Source: Bacteroidales bacterium
Lineage (GTDB): Bacteria > Bacteroidota > Bacteroidia > Bacteroidales > Bacteroidaceae
Length of the DNA: 64,000 nt
Direction: 5' to 3'
Assembly: GCA_004556745.1 (NCBI GenBank)
Contig: SFFY01000001.1
Span: 62,001-126,000 of the forward strand
Shown: in pieces, positions 52,189 through 59,820 of the stretch
Numbering within the stretch: the stretch's first letter is position 1
Layout: every line of letters starts with the position of its first letter
Notes under the pieces: model-generated
What the model saw: only the letters and a program-made list of their open reading frames with translations
The model's database searches: none
Told to the model about the DNA's origin: nothing
Program-made: the position numbers and the translations under genes

Positions 52189-53796
52189 ATGGCAACATTA
52201 GATCTTAGCAAGTACGGTATTACCGGTGCAACCGAAGTGCTGCACAACCCTTCCTACGAAGTGCTTTTTGAAGAAGAAACGAAAGCAGGCCTGGAAGGCT
52301 TCGACAAAGGTCAGGAAACAGAGCTCGGCGCAGTCAACGTGATGACCGGCGTTTACACCGGCCGCTCGCCCAAAGACAAGTTCTTTGTGATGGACAGCGT
52401 GAGCAAAGACACCGTTTGGTGGACTTCTGAAGAATACAAGAACGACAACAAGCCCGTGAGCGAAGCCACTTGGGCAGAGCTCAAGAAGCTCGCCACCGCC
52501 GAACTCTCCAACAAGAAGCTCTACGTGGTGGATGCCTTCTGCGGCGCCAACGAAGCAACCCGCCTCAAAGTGCGCTTCATCATGGAAGTGGCTTGGCAGG
52601 CTCATTTCGTGACCAACATGTTTATCCGTCCCACGGTGAAGGAGCTTTCCGATTTCGGAGAACCCGACTTCGTGGTGTTCAACGCCTCTAAGGCAAAGGT
52701 TGAAAACTACAAGGAACTCGGTCTCAACTCTGAAACCGCCGTTGTGTTCAACCTCACCTCTAAGGAACAGGTAATCATCAACACGTGGTACGGCGGCGAA
52801 ATGAAGAAGGGCATGTTCTCCATCATGAACTACCTCAACCCGCTCCGCGGCATCGCCTCCATGCACTGCTCCGCCAACACCAACAAGGAAGGCACGGACT
52901 CCGCTATCTTCTTCGGCCTCTCCGGCACGGGCAAGACCACACTTTCTACCGACCCGAAGCGTCTGCTCATCGGCGACGACGAGCACGGTTGGGACGACGA
53001 AGGCGTGTTCAACTACGAAGGCGGCTGCTACGCTAAAGTTATCAACCTCGACAAGGAGAGCGAACCCGATATCTTCAACGCTATCCGCCGCGACGCCCTC
53101 TTGGAGAACGTTACGGTGGACGCTAACGGCAAGATCGATTTCGCCGACAAGAGCGTTACCGAGAACACCCGCGTGTCTTACCCCATCGAGCACATCGTAA
53201 ACCGCGTGGCTCCCGTTTCCAAGGGCCCGCACGCCCATCAGGTGATCTTCCTCTCTGCCGACGCATTCGGCGTGCTGCCTCCCGTGTCTATCCTCAACCC
53301 CGAGCAGACGCAGTACTACTTCCTCAGCGGCTTCACCGCTAAGCTCGCCGGCACGGAACGCGGCATCACCGAGCCCACGCCCACCTTCTCTGCCTGCTTC
53401 GGCGCAGCCTTCCTCAGCCTGCACCCCACGAAGTATGGCGAAGAGCTCGTTAAGAAGATGGAGAAAGTAGGTGCCAAGGCTTACCTCGTGAACACCGGCT
53501 GGAACGGCACGGGCAAGCGCATCTCTATCCGCGACACGCGCGGCATCATCGACGCTATCCTCGACGGCAGCATCGACAAGGCACCCACGAAGACCATTCC
53601 TTACTTCGACTTCGTAGTGCCCACGGCACTCCCCGGCGTAGACCCCGCTATCCTCGACCCCCGCGACACTTACGACTGCGCCTGCAAGTGGGAAGAGAAG
53701 GCTAAGGACCTCGCCGCCCGCTTCATCAAGAACTTCGCTAAGTTCGAAGGCAACGCCGCTGGTAAGGCACTCGTAGCCGCCGGCCCGAAGCTCTAA
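52189..53796 (+). CDS. pckA: Phosphoenolpyruvate carboxykinase (ATP)
   Basis: In succinate-forming Bacteroidota this enzyme usually runs toward oxaloacetate, fixing CO2 onto PEP and making ATP. The 535 residues show TGRSPKDKFFVMD, the kinase-1a motif GLSGTGKTTLSTD and DDEHGWDD for metal binding. The frame extends upstream to 52132, but the ATG at 52189 (MATLDLSKYG) matches the family start. Codon bias is strong. With class I fumarase earlier in the window it fits a reductive route to succinate. Confidence 0.97.
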   Translation: MATLDLSKYGITGATEVLHNPSYEVLFEEETKAGLEGFDKGQETELGAVNVMTGVYTGRSPKDKFFVMDSVSKDTVWWTSEEYKNDNKPVSEATWAELKKLATAELSNKKLYVVDAFCGANEATRLKVRFIMEVAWQAHFVTNMFIRPTVKELSDFGEPDFVVFNASKAKVENYKELGLNSETAVVFNLTSKEQVIINTWYGGEMKKGMFSIMNYLNPLRGIASMHCSANTNKEGTDSAIFFGLSGTGKTTLSTDPKRLLIGDDEHGWDDEGVFNYEGGCYAKVINLDKESEPDIFNAIRRDALLENVTVDANGKIDFADKSVTENTRVSYPIEHIVNRVAPVSKGPHAHQVIFLSADAFGVLPPVSILNPEQTQYYFLSGFTAKLAGTERGITEPTPTFSACFGAAFLSLHPTKYGEELVKKMEKVGAKAYLVNTGWNGTGKRISIRDTRGIIDAILDGSIDKAPTKTIPYFDFVVPTALPGVDPAILDPRDTYDCACKWEEKAKDLAARFIKNFAKFEGNAAGKALVAAGPKL

Positions 53797-53823
53797 TAAT
53801 CGAATATTAGGACTCTATTGATA

Positions 53824-53866
53824 AAAAGCCTCGCACGCCTCAATCAGGGCAGTGCGGGGCTTTTTT
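53824..53866 (+). terminator. Terminator after pckA
   Basis: GCCTCGCAC (53828-53836) pairs with GTGCGGGGC (53852-53860), followed by six T. Confidence 0.88.
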
Positions 53867-53874
53867 GATAAAAG

Positions 53875-53900
53875 TAGGGGCGTTCTGCAGAACGCCCGCG
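53875..53900. repeat. GGGGCGTTCTGCAGAACGCCC palindrome, copy 4
   Basis: Same element as at 51195, directly after the pckA terminator. Confidence 0.78.
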
Positions 53901-53914
53901 TTAATGGTTCGTTT

Positions 53915-53990
53915 TCAACAGTCGTTTTCTTGCCATGGCAAAGTTCGAGTAAACTCAACTTTGCTCATCTGGCTTAACGAAAACGTTCTT
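53915..53990. repeat. Dispersed hairpin element, copy 2 (inverted)
   Basis: The reverse complement reads GTTTTCGTTAAGCCAGATGA, then GCAAAGTT, a variable centre, and CTTTGCCATGGCAAGAAAAC, matching the element at 42424-42495 base for base over most of both arms. Confidence 0.65.
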
Positions 53991-53994
53991 TTTT

Positions 53995-54162
53995 TACGAC
54001 AACTTAGACAACTCTTGACAACTTTTTTTCTGTGCTGCCATTTAATATGACGACAACAGGGACAACTCTTGACAACTTACAGTTGTCTTCCAGCGCTGCG
54101 AGCGGGCGTATAAAATACGCCCCGTTGTCTATGTTGTCGTCATATTAAGCGCAAATTGTCAA
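53995..54162. repeat. Nested GACAAC/GTTGTC palindromic repeat, copy 3 (inverted)
   Basis: This copy is inverted relative to copies 1 and 2 and about 50 bp shorter. It has the inner arms TTAATATGACGACAACA and TGTTGTCGTCATATTAA, and the core GGGCGTATAAAATACGCCC is reversed and displaced toward the right arm. It lies immediately upstream of the RyR cassette promoter. Confidence 0.85.
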
Positions 54163-54198
54163 GTCCCCATTTCTTTTCTGATTTTCATTTAATGATTT

Positions 54199-54206
54199 TA
54201 ACTTTG
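54199..54206 (+). promoter_or_regulatory. Candidate -7 box for the RyR cassette
   Basis: TAACTTTG is a perfect TAnnTTTG match 94 bp before the sigma-factor start. If used, the leader RNA would contain the palindrome at 54231-54257. A second weaker candidate, TATCTTAA (54273-54280), lies 20 bp before the start codon within a CCGCAGCCTATCTT word of the promoter-carrying repeat family. Confidence 0.5.
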
Positions 54207-54230
54207 CAAACGAGCGCAGAATCAAGCTTG

Positions 54231-54257
54231 GGCGGGCGTTCTGAAGAACGCCCCTAC
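54231..54257. repeat. GGGCGTTCTGAAGAACGCCCC palindrome, copy 5 (inverted)
   Basis: GGCGGGCGTTCT/AGAACGCCCCTA is the inverted orientation of the element, ending in CTACTGCC. It lies between the two candidate promoters of the RyR cassette. Confidence 0.75.
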
Positions 54258-54300
54258 TGCCAAGCCGCAGCCTATCTTAATAAAACGCCACTACTCTTTT

Positions 54301-54867
54301 ATGACCGACCAAGAAATAGTATCGTCCCTAATAGCCCGCGAGGCGAGCGTGACGGAGCAGTTCTTTTTTAAGGATTGCCGCCCGTTGCTTATGAGCGTCA
54401 TCAGGCGGGTTTTTGAGGGGCAGGTTGTGGAATATGATGAAATCATCAACGAAATATACATCCTTCTCATGAAGGACGATGCCAAGAAATTGCGGCAGTT
54501 TCAGTATCAAAGCACGCTGTATCAATGGCTGAAAACCATGGCAATCAGGCATTGCCTGCTGTTGAAACAGCAAGGCATTGTGATAGACCCCGAGGGTAAA
54601 GAGCCTCATAATAATAGCAATACCGAAAGCCAAACTGCTGAAAGTTCTCAAGCAAAGATGGATTTGGACGCTCTGCTGAGCCAAATGAAAAATCAGCGGT
54701 ACGCCCTCGTCCTTCAGCTATTGATGGTAGAAGAACGCGAGCCCGAGGAAGTGGCCCGCCGCTTGTCGGTCACGGTGGACAATCTGTATAACATCAAGTG
54801 CAGGGCTATCAAGGCACTCTGTAAGGTGGCACGCAAAGATACGTGGCATTATGCACGAAAGCGGTAA
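54301..54867 (+). CDS. ECF-like sigma-70 family factor
   Basis: The 188-residue protein has the size and layout of an ECF sigma factor. Region 2 is likely at about 25-95 (VIRRVFEGQVVEYDEIINEIYILLMKDD, then FQYQSTLYQWLKTMAIRHCLLL). Region 4 is at about 125-178, with the helix-turn-helix EEREPEEVARRLSVTVDNLYNIKCRAIKAL. The linker between (about 98-118) is polar and AT-rich. It overlaps the next gene by 17 bp. The next gene begins with an anti-sigma-like segment, so the two are probably a sigma/anti-sigma pair that controls the cassette. Base composition is less GC rich than the core genes around it. Confidence 0.8.
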   Translation: MTDQEIVSSLIAREASVTEQFFFKDCRPLLMSVIRRVFEGQVVEYDEIINEIYILLMKDDAKKLRQFQYQSTLYQWLKTMAIRHCLLLKQQGIVIDPEGKEPHNNSNTESQTAESSQAKMDLDALLSQMKNQRYALVLQLLMVEEREPEEVARRLSVTVDNLYNIKCRAIKALCKVARKDTWHYARKR

Positions 54868-55864
54868 GGAAAGTAAACGAGCAAAAATTGACAATATGAT
54901 AATATCAGACGAACTCATGGCGGCCTTTCTGGATGGCAACACGTCAGCCGAAGACACGATGTCGGTGCTGCACGCTGCCCGAAACGATGAGGAACTACAA
55001 GAAATTATCCGCATTTCTGATGAGGTGGATAAGGATTTGGCAAACAGCATAGACGCGCCCGAGGTTATCCCTATGGCGGCCATGGCGGCGCAGCAAAAGG
55101 AGAATTATCTTTGCGACATCGAATGCGAAGAGTTCGTGTTGCATCAGCTGGGCATCGAAGCCACCCACAAATCATTGCTCGACGAGGCTTATAGGAATTG
55201 CTGGCTGAAAGAAAAAGGTGTGCCCCTCTATAATATCGGAAGGCTTTTGGAGAAAAACAATCTATCGGTGAGCCGACGCTACGCCTCGACGATAGATGAC
55301 ATCGAAAGGCTTCTGGAAAAGGGCAACCAACTGATAGCGGTGGTGGACAACGACTGGCTTGACGGACTGCCGACAGACAGCGAAAACCAAACGCCCAACC
55401 ATGCCGTTGCAATTAGTTCCCTTTCGGCGGCGGCAAACGAGATAACGCTGTTTAACCCTTATACAGAAGAGGATTTGACCGTATATGGTATCCCGGCGTT
55501 TGTAAAAGCCTGGGAGCGCTCCAACAATTATCTGGTTGTCATCAACACTACGGATAAATTCATTTATGAACCTTATCCTATCGGGCTTGACGACGTGGTT
55601 CTCTCTGCCGATTTAGTAGAACTGCAAGAGGCTATTGCCGAGAACGCCCATGAAATTTGGGCAAAGAACCGCACCGAACAAGGCTGGACCTACGGGCCGC
55701 AGCGCAACGACGCAAAGAAAGAAACGCCCGACATGGTGCCCTATTGCAACTTGCCGGAAAGCGAAAAACTCTACGACCGCGAAATGGCTATGCAGACGCT
55801 GAAACTGGTGAAGAAATTGGGGTTTGATCTTGTAAAACGAAACGACTATGGAAAAGGCTCTTGA
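54851..55864 (+). CDS. Anti-sigma-like / C39-like peptidase / RyR-domain fusion protein
   Basis: The 337-residue protein has three parts. Residues about 16-65 (IISDELMAAFLDGNTSAED, DEELQEIIRISDEVDKDL) resemble the N-terminus of zinc-free anti-sigma factors. Residues about 80-232 resemble a C39-like papain fold: Cys88 in CDIECEEFVLHQLG, then LLEKGNQLIAVVD, His184 in PNHAVAIS and Asn202 or Asp208 in LFNPYTEED. Residues about 255-328 form a RyR domain (NAHEIWAKNRTEQGWTYG, MVPYCNLPESEKLYDR). No membrane segment is seen. The start may instead be the ATG at 54896 (MIISDELM). It overlaps the next gene by 17 bp. The peptidase and anti-sigma calls are by eye. Confidence 0.75.
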   Translation: MHESGKESKRAKIDNMIISDELMAAFLDGNTSAEDTMSVLHAARNDEELQEIIRISDEVDKDLANSIDAPEVIPMAAMAAQQKENYLCDIECEEFVLHQLGIEATHKSLLDEAYRNCWLKEKGVPLYNIGRLLEKNNLSVSRRYASTIDDIERLLEKGNQLIAVVDNDWLDGLPTDSENQTPNHAVAISSLSAAANEITLFNPYTEEDLTVYGIPAFVKAWERSNNYLVVINTTDKFIYEPYPIGLDDVVLSADLVELQEAIAENAHEIWAKNRTEQGWTYGPQRNDAKKETPDMVPYCNLPESEKLYDREMAMQTLKLVKKLGFDLVKRNDYGKGS

Positions 55865-58235
55865 TTTTTTTAAAAATATATTCGGCAATTTCGGGCAGAT
55901 TCTCAGCGATAAGAATTTATCCAAGGAGAACGTATCTATTGTTTGGAACTTCTTGGATGTGTTGTGGGCCATCCTTTTATTCATCATCCTGTTTGTTGTC
56001 GGTATTTTTCTCATCACGCAACTGAAAAAGATAACTTTCAAAGTAAAGTCGTCTGTCGGGTTCTTCATTTTCCTCGCAGGTTGCTGGATCTATTTTATTG
56101 GCTTTAATTACGGCGGTTGCGAGCATAATATTTGGGCGCTTACGCTGCGCTCCTGCATGTCGTCGCTGGAGATGTTTATCTCTAAGTCCGACCTGATCGG
56201 CGTGAACCCGGCATGTAGGGCAAACCACCTTTACATGACGCTCTTCAGCACGATACATGCCTTGGCCATCGCCTTTTCGGGATATGTTGCCATTAGCTAT
56301 TTTGGCGTTCGCTTTTCTTCAAAACTGAACATGCTTATCAACTATAAGCTGTTAAGGAAGGAGATAAAAGAGCTGAATGTCTTTATCGGCTACAACGAGT
56401 TGTCTTATACTTTGGCTGGGGACTGGCATAAAAAGTCGACTGCCAAAGAACTTTTCACGCTCTTCGTCAACAATAACAGGCAAGAAAGTATCGACTCGGG
56501 CAGAATTAGTTTCGGCAGAATATTAGAGACGTTTTCTTCTGAGTTAAAGCGCGAAATCGTCAACAAGATGCGCGAAATCCATGCTTCAATGATATTCGGC
56601 CTCATAGACCTGTCGGACTCCAACAATGCTAAGAAATTCAGAGACATTGGCATCGAAAAAGTAGACATGCTCTATGAAAGAGCCAAGAAGGTGAATGTCT
56701 TTGTGCTTTCGGAGAATATAAATGAGAACGTGAATATCGCAGTGGCGATTTGTAAAATCTTGGAAGGCAAGGACAAGACACACTATTCAAAGGGCGTGGT
56801 CAGACGGACGATTTGTAAAATCTTCCAAGGCAGGGATAAGGATCATGAAAAGAAGGAAAAGAAGGAAAAGAAGGAAATCAAGGTGTATTGCCAGGCACGC
56901 AGAGAAGCCATGAACAATATTTACGAGTCGGTTTTCCCCGCCGACGGTGACACAAATCTGCTGCAAATCGTGGACAATGCCTATCTGTCTATCAACTACA
57001 TCAAGAATAAGGTGGGAAGTGACGAGAAGAAAGAAATTTCATTCTGCCAGGACGTGAAAACGCCTAAATATAAACACCACCCGATAAACTACGTCGATAT
57101 CGACCATGAGAAGCACGTGGCAAAAACGCCCTTCTCTTGCATGGTCATCGGCTTTGGCGACACGGGCAAGGAAGCCTTCAAGTTCCTGTATGAAATGGGA
57201 CAGTTGCCCACTCACGAAACGCCCCACGGCTGGGCTTCCGGTTTCAGAGGCTATATTGTAGACAAAGAAATAGAGACTGTACGAACGCTTTTCTATCTGG
57301 AATGTCCCGCCCTGAAAACCTGCGCCGGTAGCCTTGGCGATCTGGGCAGCATCGAGTTTATGGAAGAAAACCCTTTCCATACCGGCTTTTGGGACAAAAT
57401 GGAACAACTCATCGAAGAACTCAATTTCATTGTCATTGCCCTTGGCAACGACGACCAAAACATGCGCCTCGCCGTCCTGCTGGCCCACCTTGCAGGCAAA
57501 AAAGGAAGGACGGAGCATTTCGACATCTTCGTACGCTCGTATGAAAAGAAAAACGAATTGAAACTTGAGGAAGTTGCAAGGCTTTATCCCCACATCCATG
57601 TCTTCGGCAAAACCTCAAAACTGTACAGGAAGGACATGTTTGAAGACAAGATGCAGAAAGAGGCAAAGAAGTTTGACGCTGCATACTATGCAATGTACCA
57701 ACTCATGCAACCCAAAGACGAGCAGGAAAAAGCGAAGGATCAAAAAGGAAAGAAAAAGGAGTCTACAAAGCTCGAGATATTATACAACAAAATCAGAAGC
57801 AACTCCCAAAATCTCGCCAATGCCTATCATCGCTATACGAAGCTCATGCTGCTTTCTGAAATAAATGAAGATGGCAACTATGTTCTACCTGAAGGTTTGA
57901 AAACAACATTAAATGAGTGCAAGGAGAGGCAGCATAAGGATTTCTACAACCAGGGTTGGGAAGAAAAGAGCGAGTACAACGCCGCTGTGGATAAAGTGGC
58001 CCAATGCGAGCATCTGCGTTGGTGGGCGGCACACGTCTGCCTCGGATACGTGCCGATGGAAGCCAGCGAATACTTTGCCACCGGCCAATCGCACAACGAG
58101 ACCACCATGCAACACGCGTGCATGATACCCTGGCAAGAATTATCGAAACTTAACAACAACGAGGGCGAGGACAAATTCAAGGCTTACGACAGATTAGTCG
58201 TTGCGGTGACCTGTGATAGAATTGAGGGGAAATAA
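55848..58235 (+). CDS. Membrane protein with TrkA-like Rossmann regions and RyR-like C-terminus
   Basis: The 795-residue protein has membrane segments at about 35-57, 68-87 and 130-153, possibly with a re-entrant or further helix at 95-112 (WALTLRSCMSSLEMFI). A first Rossmann-like region begins near 177 (NVFIGYNELSYTLAGDW). A canonical nucleotide-binding GxGxxG lies at 435-440 (VIGFGDTGKEAFKFLYE), followed by a FIVIALGNDDQNMRLAVLLA strand. A lysine-rich linker (333-343) and a second at 622-640 separate blocks. The C-terminus (EHLRWWAAHVCLGY at 721-734, HACMIPWQEL at 756-765, YDR at 780-782) follows the RyR pattern in divergent form. The layout suggests a ligand-gated channel or membrane sensor; no K+ selectivity filter is visible. 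Confidence 0.72.
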   Translation: MEKALDFFKNIFGNFGQILSDKNLSKENVSIVWNFLDVLWAILLFIILFVVGIFLITQLKKITFKVKSSVGFFIFLAGCWIYFIGFNYGGCEHNIWALTLRSCMSSLEMFISKSDLIGVNPACRANHLYMTLFSTIHALAIAFSGYVAISYFGVRFSSKLNMLINYKLLRKEIKELNVFIGYNELSYTLAGDWHKKSTAKELFTLFVNNNRQESIDSGRISFGRILETFSSELKREIVNKMREIHASMIFGLIDLSDSNNAKKFRDIGIEKVDMLYERAKKVNVFVLSENINENVNIAVAICKILEGKDKTHYSKGVVRRTICKIFQGRDKDHEKKEKKEKKEIKVYCQARREAMNNIYESVFPADGDTNLLQIVDNAYLSINYIKNKVGSDEKKEISFCQDVKTPKYKHHPINYVDIDHEKHVAKTPFSCMVIGFGDTGKEAFKFLYEMGQLPTHETPHGWASGFRGYIVDKEIETVRTLFYLECPALKTCAGSLGDLGSIEFMEENPFHTGFWDKMEQLIEELNFIVIALGNDDQNMRLAVLLAHLAGKKGRTEHFDIFVRSYEKKNELKLEEVARLYPHIHVFGKTSKLYRKDMFEDKMQKEAKKFDAAYYAMYQLMQPKDEQEKAKDQKGKKKESTKLEILYNKIRSNSQNLANAYHRYTKLMLLSEINEDGNYVLPEGLKTTLNECKERQHKDFYNQGWEEKSEYNAAVDKVAQCEHLRWWAAHVCLGYVPMEASEYFATGQSHNETTMQHACMIPWQELSKLNNNEGEDKFKAYDRLVVAVTCDRIEGK
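56749..56880 (+). repeat. Intragenic duplication and GAA/AAG-rich tract
   Basis: GATTTGTAAAATCTT...AAGGCA occurs at about 56749 and 56809, giving ICKILEGKDK and ICKIFQGRDK about 20 codons apart. An imperfect repeat of AAGAAGGAAAAG follows to about 56880 and encodes the lysine-rich linker. The tract could change length by slippage. Confidence 0.65.
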
Positions 58236-58247
58236 CTCTCTTTTAAT

Positions 58248-58562
58248 ATGACAAAATATCCCACTAAAATGAAACATACTCCCTACACACCGCAGCCCAT
58301 CGATACTAAAGATATTGAACTGCCGAAAGAATTGGACAAGTTAGCCGAGGATATTGCTAAAAACGTACACGAAGTGTGGTCGCTCGGTCGCATGAAAGAC
58401 GGCTGGACCTATGGCTCTGAGCGAAACGACGCCCAAAAGAAGCACCCCTGCCTGGTGCCCTACGAAGAGTTGAGTGAAACAGAAAAAGCCTACGACCGCA
58501 ACACGTCGATTGAAACTATAAAACTTATCCTGAAATTGGGTTTCAAGATAACCAAACCGTAA
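58248..58562 (+). CDS. Stand-alone RyR-domain protein
   Basis: The 104-residue protein is essentially one RyR domain: LAEDIAKNVHEVWSLGRMKD, GWTYGSERNDAQKKHP, CLVPYEELSETEKAYDR and a final IKLILKLGFKI. It is much closer to the RyR domain of the gene at 54851 than to the divergent C-terminus of its neighbour at 55848. The start may be the ATG at 58248 or 58269 (MKHTPYTP). It begins 12 bp after the membrane-protein gene and ends before a strong hairpin, so it closes the operon. Confidence 0.88.
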   Translation: MTKYPTKMKHTPYTPQPIDTKDIELPKELDKLAEDIAKNVHEVWSLGRMKDGWTYGSERNDAQKKHPCLVPYEELSETEKAYDRNTSIETIKLILKLGFKITKP

Positions 58563-58586
58563 GCGCAAAAAGCATCTTCGCACAGC

Positions 58587-58620
58587 GAGGGCAGGGTACA
58601 CACGCAAGTACCCTGCCCTC
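58587..58620. terminator. Terminator closing the RyR cassette
   Basis: GAGGGCAGGGTAC (58587-58599) pairs perfectly with GTACCCTGCCCTC (58608-58620). It sits between convergent genes and may serve both strands. Confidence 0.82.
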
Positions 58621-58650
58621 ACTATTTCAAGTTTATGTTATAATAGATGT

Positions 58651-59619
58651 TTATTCCCAACCGAGTGCGCTGGCGCCAAGCACGGCGGCTTCGCTGCCGT
58701 TGAGCGAGGAGATGAGCAGTTTGGTTTTGCCTTGGAAAATGTTGAGTGTATTCTTCTCGAAGGCTTCGCGCAGAGGCTTCATCAGGTAGTCGCCCGCCTT
58801 GGTGAGGCCGCCGAAGAAGATGATGGCTTCGGGGGAGTTGAACGTCACGAAGTCGGCGCACGACGTGCCGAGCACCTTGCCCGTGAAGTTGAAGATGTCG
58901 AGCGCGATGGGGTCGCCCTGCTCGGCAGCTTTGAACACGTCGTAAGAAGTGATTTTATCGGGGTCGAGCTGACGCAAGGGGCTGTCTTCGGGGCGCTTCG
59001 AAAGTATTTCGCGCGCCGTGCGTGCCACGCCCGTGGCAGAGCAATAGGTTTCGAGGCAACCGCTGCGCCCGCAGCCGCAGGGACGGCCGTTCTCTGTATG
59101 GTCGATTACGAAGTGGCCCAGTTCGCCGGCGAAGCCGTCGCTGCCGTACACGATATTTCCATCTACCACGATGCCTGAGCCTACGCCCGTGCCGAGCGTA
59201 ATCATGATGAAGTTCTTCATACCGCGTGCCACGCCGTAGGTCATTTCGCCCATTGCAGCGGCATTGGCATCGTTGGTAACGCGCGTGGGCACGCCGAGCG
59301 CATCCTGGAAGAGCTGAGCGATGGGCACGATGCCCTCCCAAGCGAGGTTGGCAGCGTATTCGATTGTACCGTTGTAAAAGTTGCCGTTAGGCGCGCCGAT
59401 GCCCATGCCTCGGATTTGGCTGATGCCGCCCACGAGGTCGAGCGCGGGCTGCAAAGCTTCCACGCCAGCTTTCACATAGTCGTTGATGTCGGGATAGGCT
59501 TTCGTGCTGATGACCACTTGCGCCTTAATCGTGCCTCTCTGGTCTACAATTCCGAACACGGAGTTTGTGCCGCCCATGTCAAGACCGATAACATAGGGTT
59601 TTTCGTTTGAGTTATCCAT
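58651..59619 (-). CDS. glk: ROK family glucokinase
   Basis: The enzyme phosphorylates glucose with ATP. The 322 residues show the phosphate-1 motif GLDMGGTNSVFG (14-25), NDANAAAMGE, TLGTGVGSGIVVDG and the ROK zinc cluster CGCGRSGCLE. It has no N-terminal DNA-binding domain, so it is a kinase rather than a ROK repressor. Exact sugar specificity is inferred. A promoter-carrying repeat lies upstream. Confidence 0.92.
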   Translation of the reverse strand: MDNSNEKPYVIGLDMGGTNSVFGIVDQRGTIKAQVVISTKAYPDINDYVKAGVEALQPALDLVGGISQIRGMGIGAPNGNFYNGTIEYAANLAWEGIVPIAQLFQDALGVPTRVTNDANAAAMGEMTYGVARGMKNFIMITLGTGVGSGIVVDGNIVYGSDGFAGELGHFVIDHTENGRPCGCGRSGCLETYCSATGVARTAREILSKRPEDSPLRQLDPDKITSYDVFKAAEQGDPIALDIFNFTGKVLGTSCADFVTFNSPEAIIFFGGLTKAGDYLMKPLREAFEKNTLNIFQGKTKLLISSLNGSEAAVLGASALGWE

Positions 59620-59662
59620 TATTGTTAAAGTATTAGATAGGTTTAGGAATAAAAAGTCTTAT

Positions 59663-59820
59663 GCAAAGATAGTGCAAGGCGAGCGCAAAAAGTCCAAGTT
59701 TACTTGGCGTTTATGCCGAGCCGCAGCCTATCTTTTGCAAAGATAGTGCAAGGCGAGCGCAATAAAACTTGTTTAAATTGCCGAGCCGCAGCCTATCTTA
59801 TGCAAAATTACTGCTTTTTT
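59663..59820 (-). repeat. Tandem promoter-carrying repeat upstream of the ROK gene
   Basis: GCAAAGATAGTGCAAGGCGA occurs at about 59663 and 59737 (period 74), each followed by a variable stretch and CCGAGCCGCAGCCTATCTT. A third partial unit ends at about 59820. On the minus strand CAAAGATA reads TATCTTTG, a -7 box, at 59664-59671 for the ROK gene and at 59738-59745. Confidence 0.78.

Noticed and set aside
54301..58562. RyR cassette as a classic toxin-antitoxin pair or restriction system
   Set aside because: No nuclease, methylase, helicase or known toxin fold is visible; only sensor, protease-like, membrane and regulatory features are seen.
58651..59619. ROK transcriptional repressor
   Set aside because: There is no N-terminal winged helix; the protein starts directly with the kinase phosphate motif.
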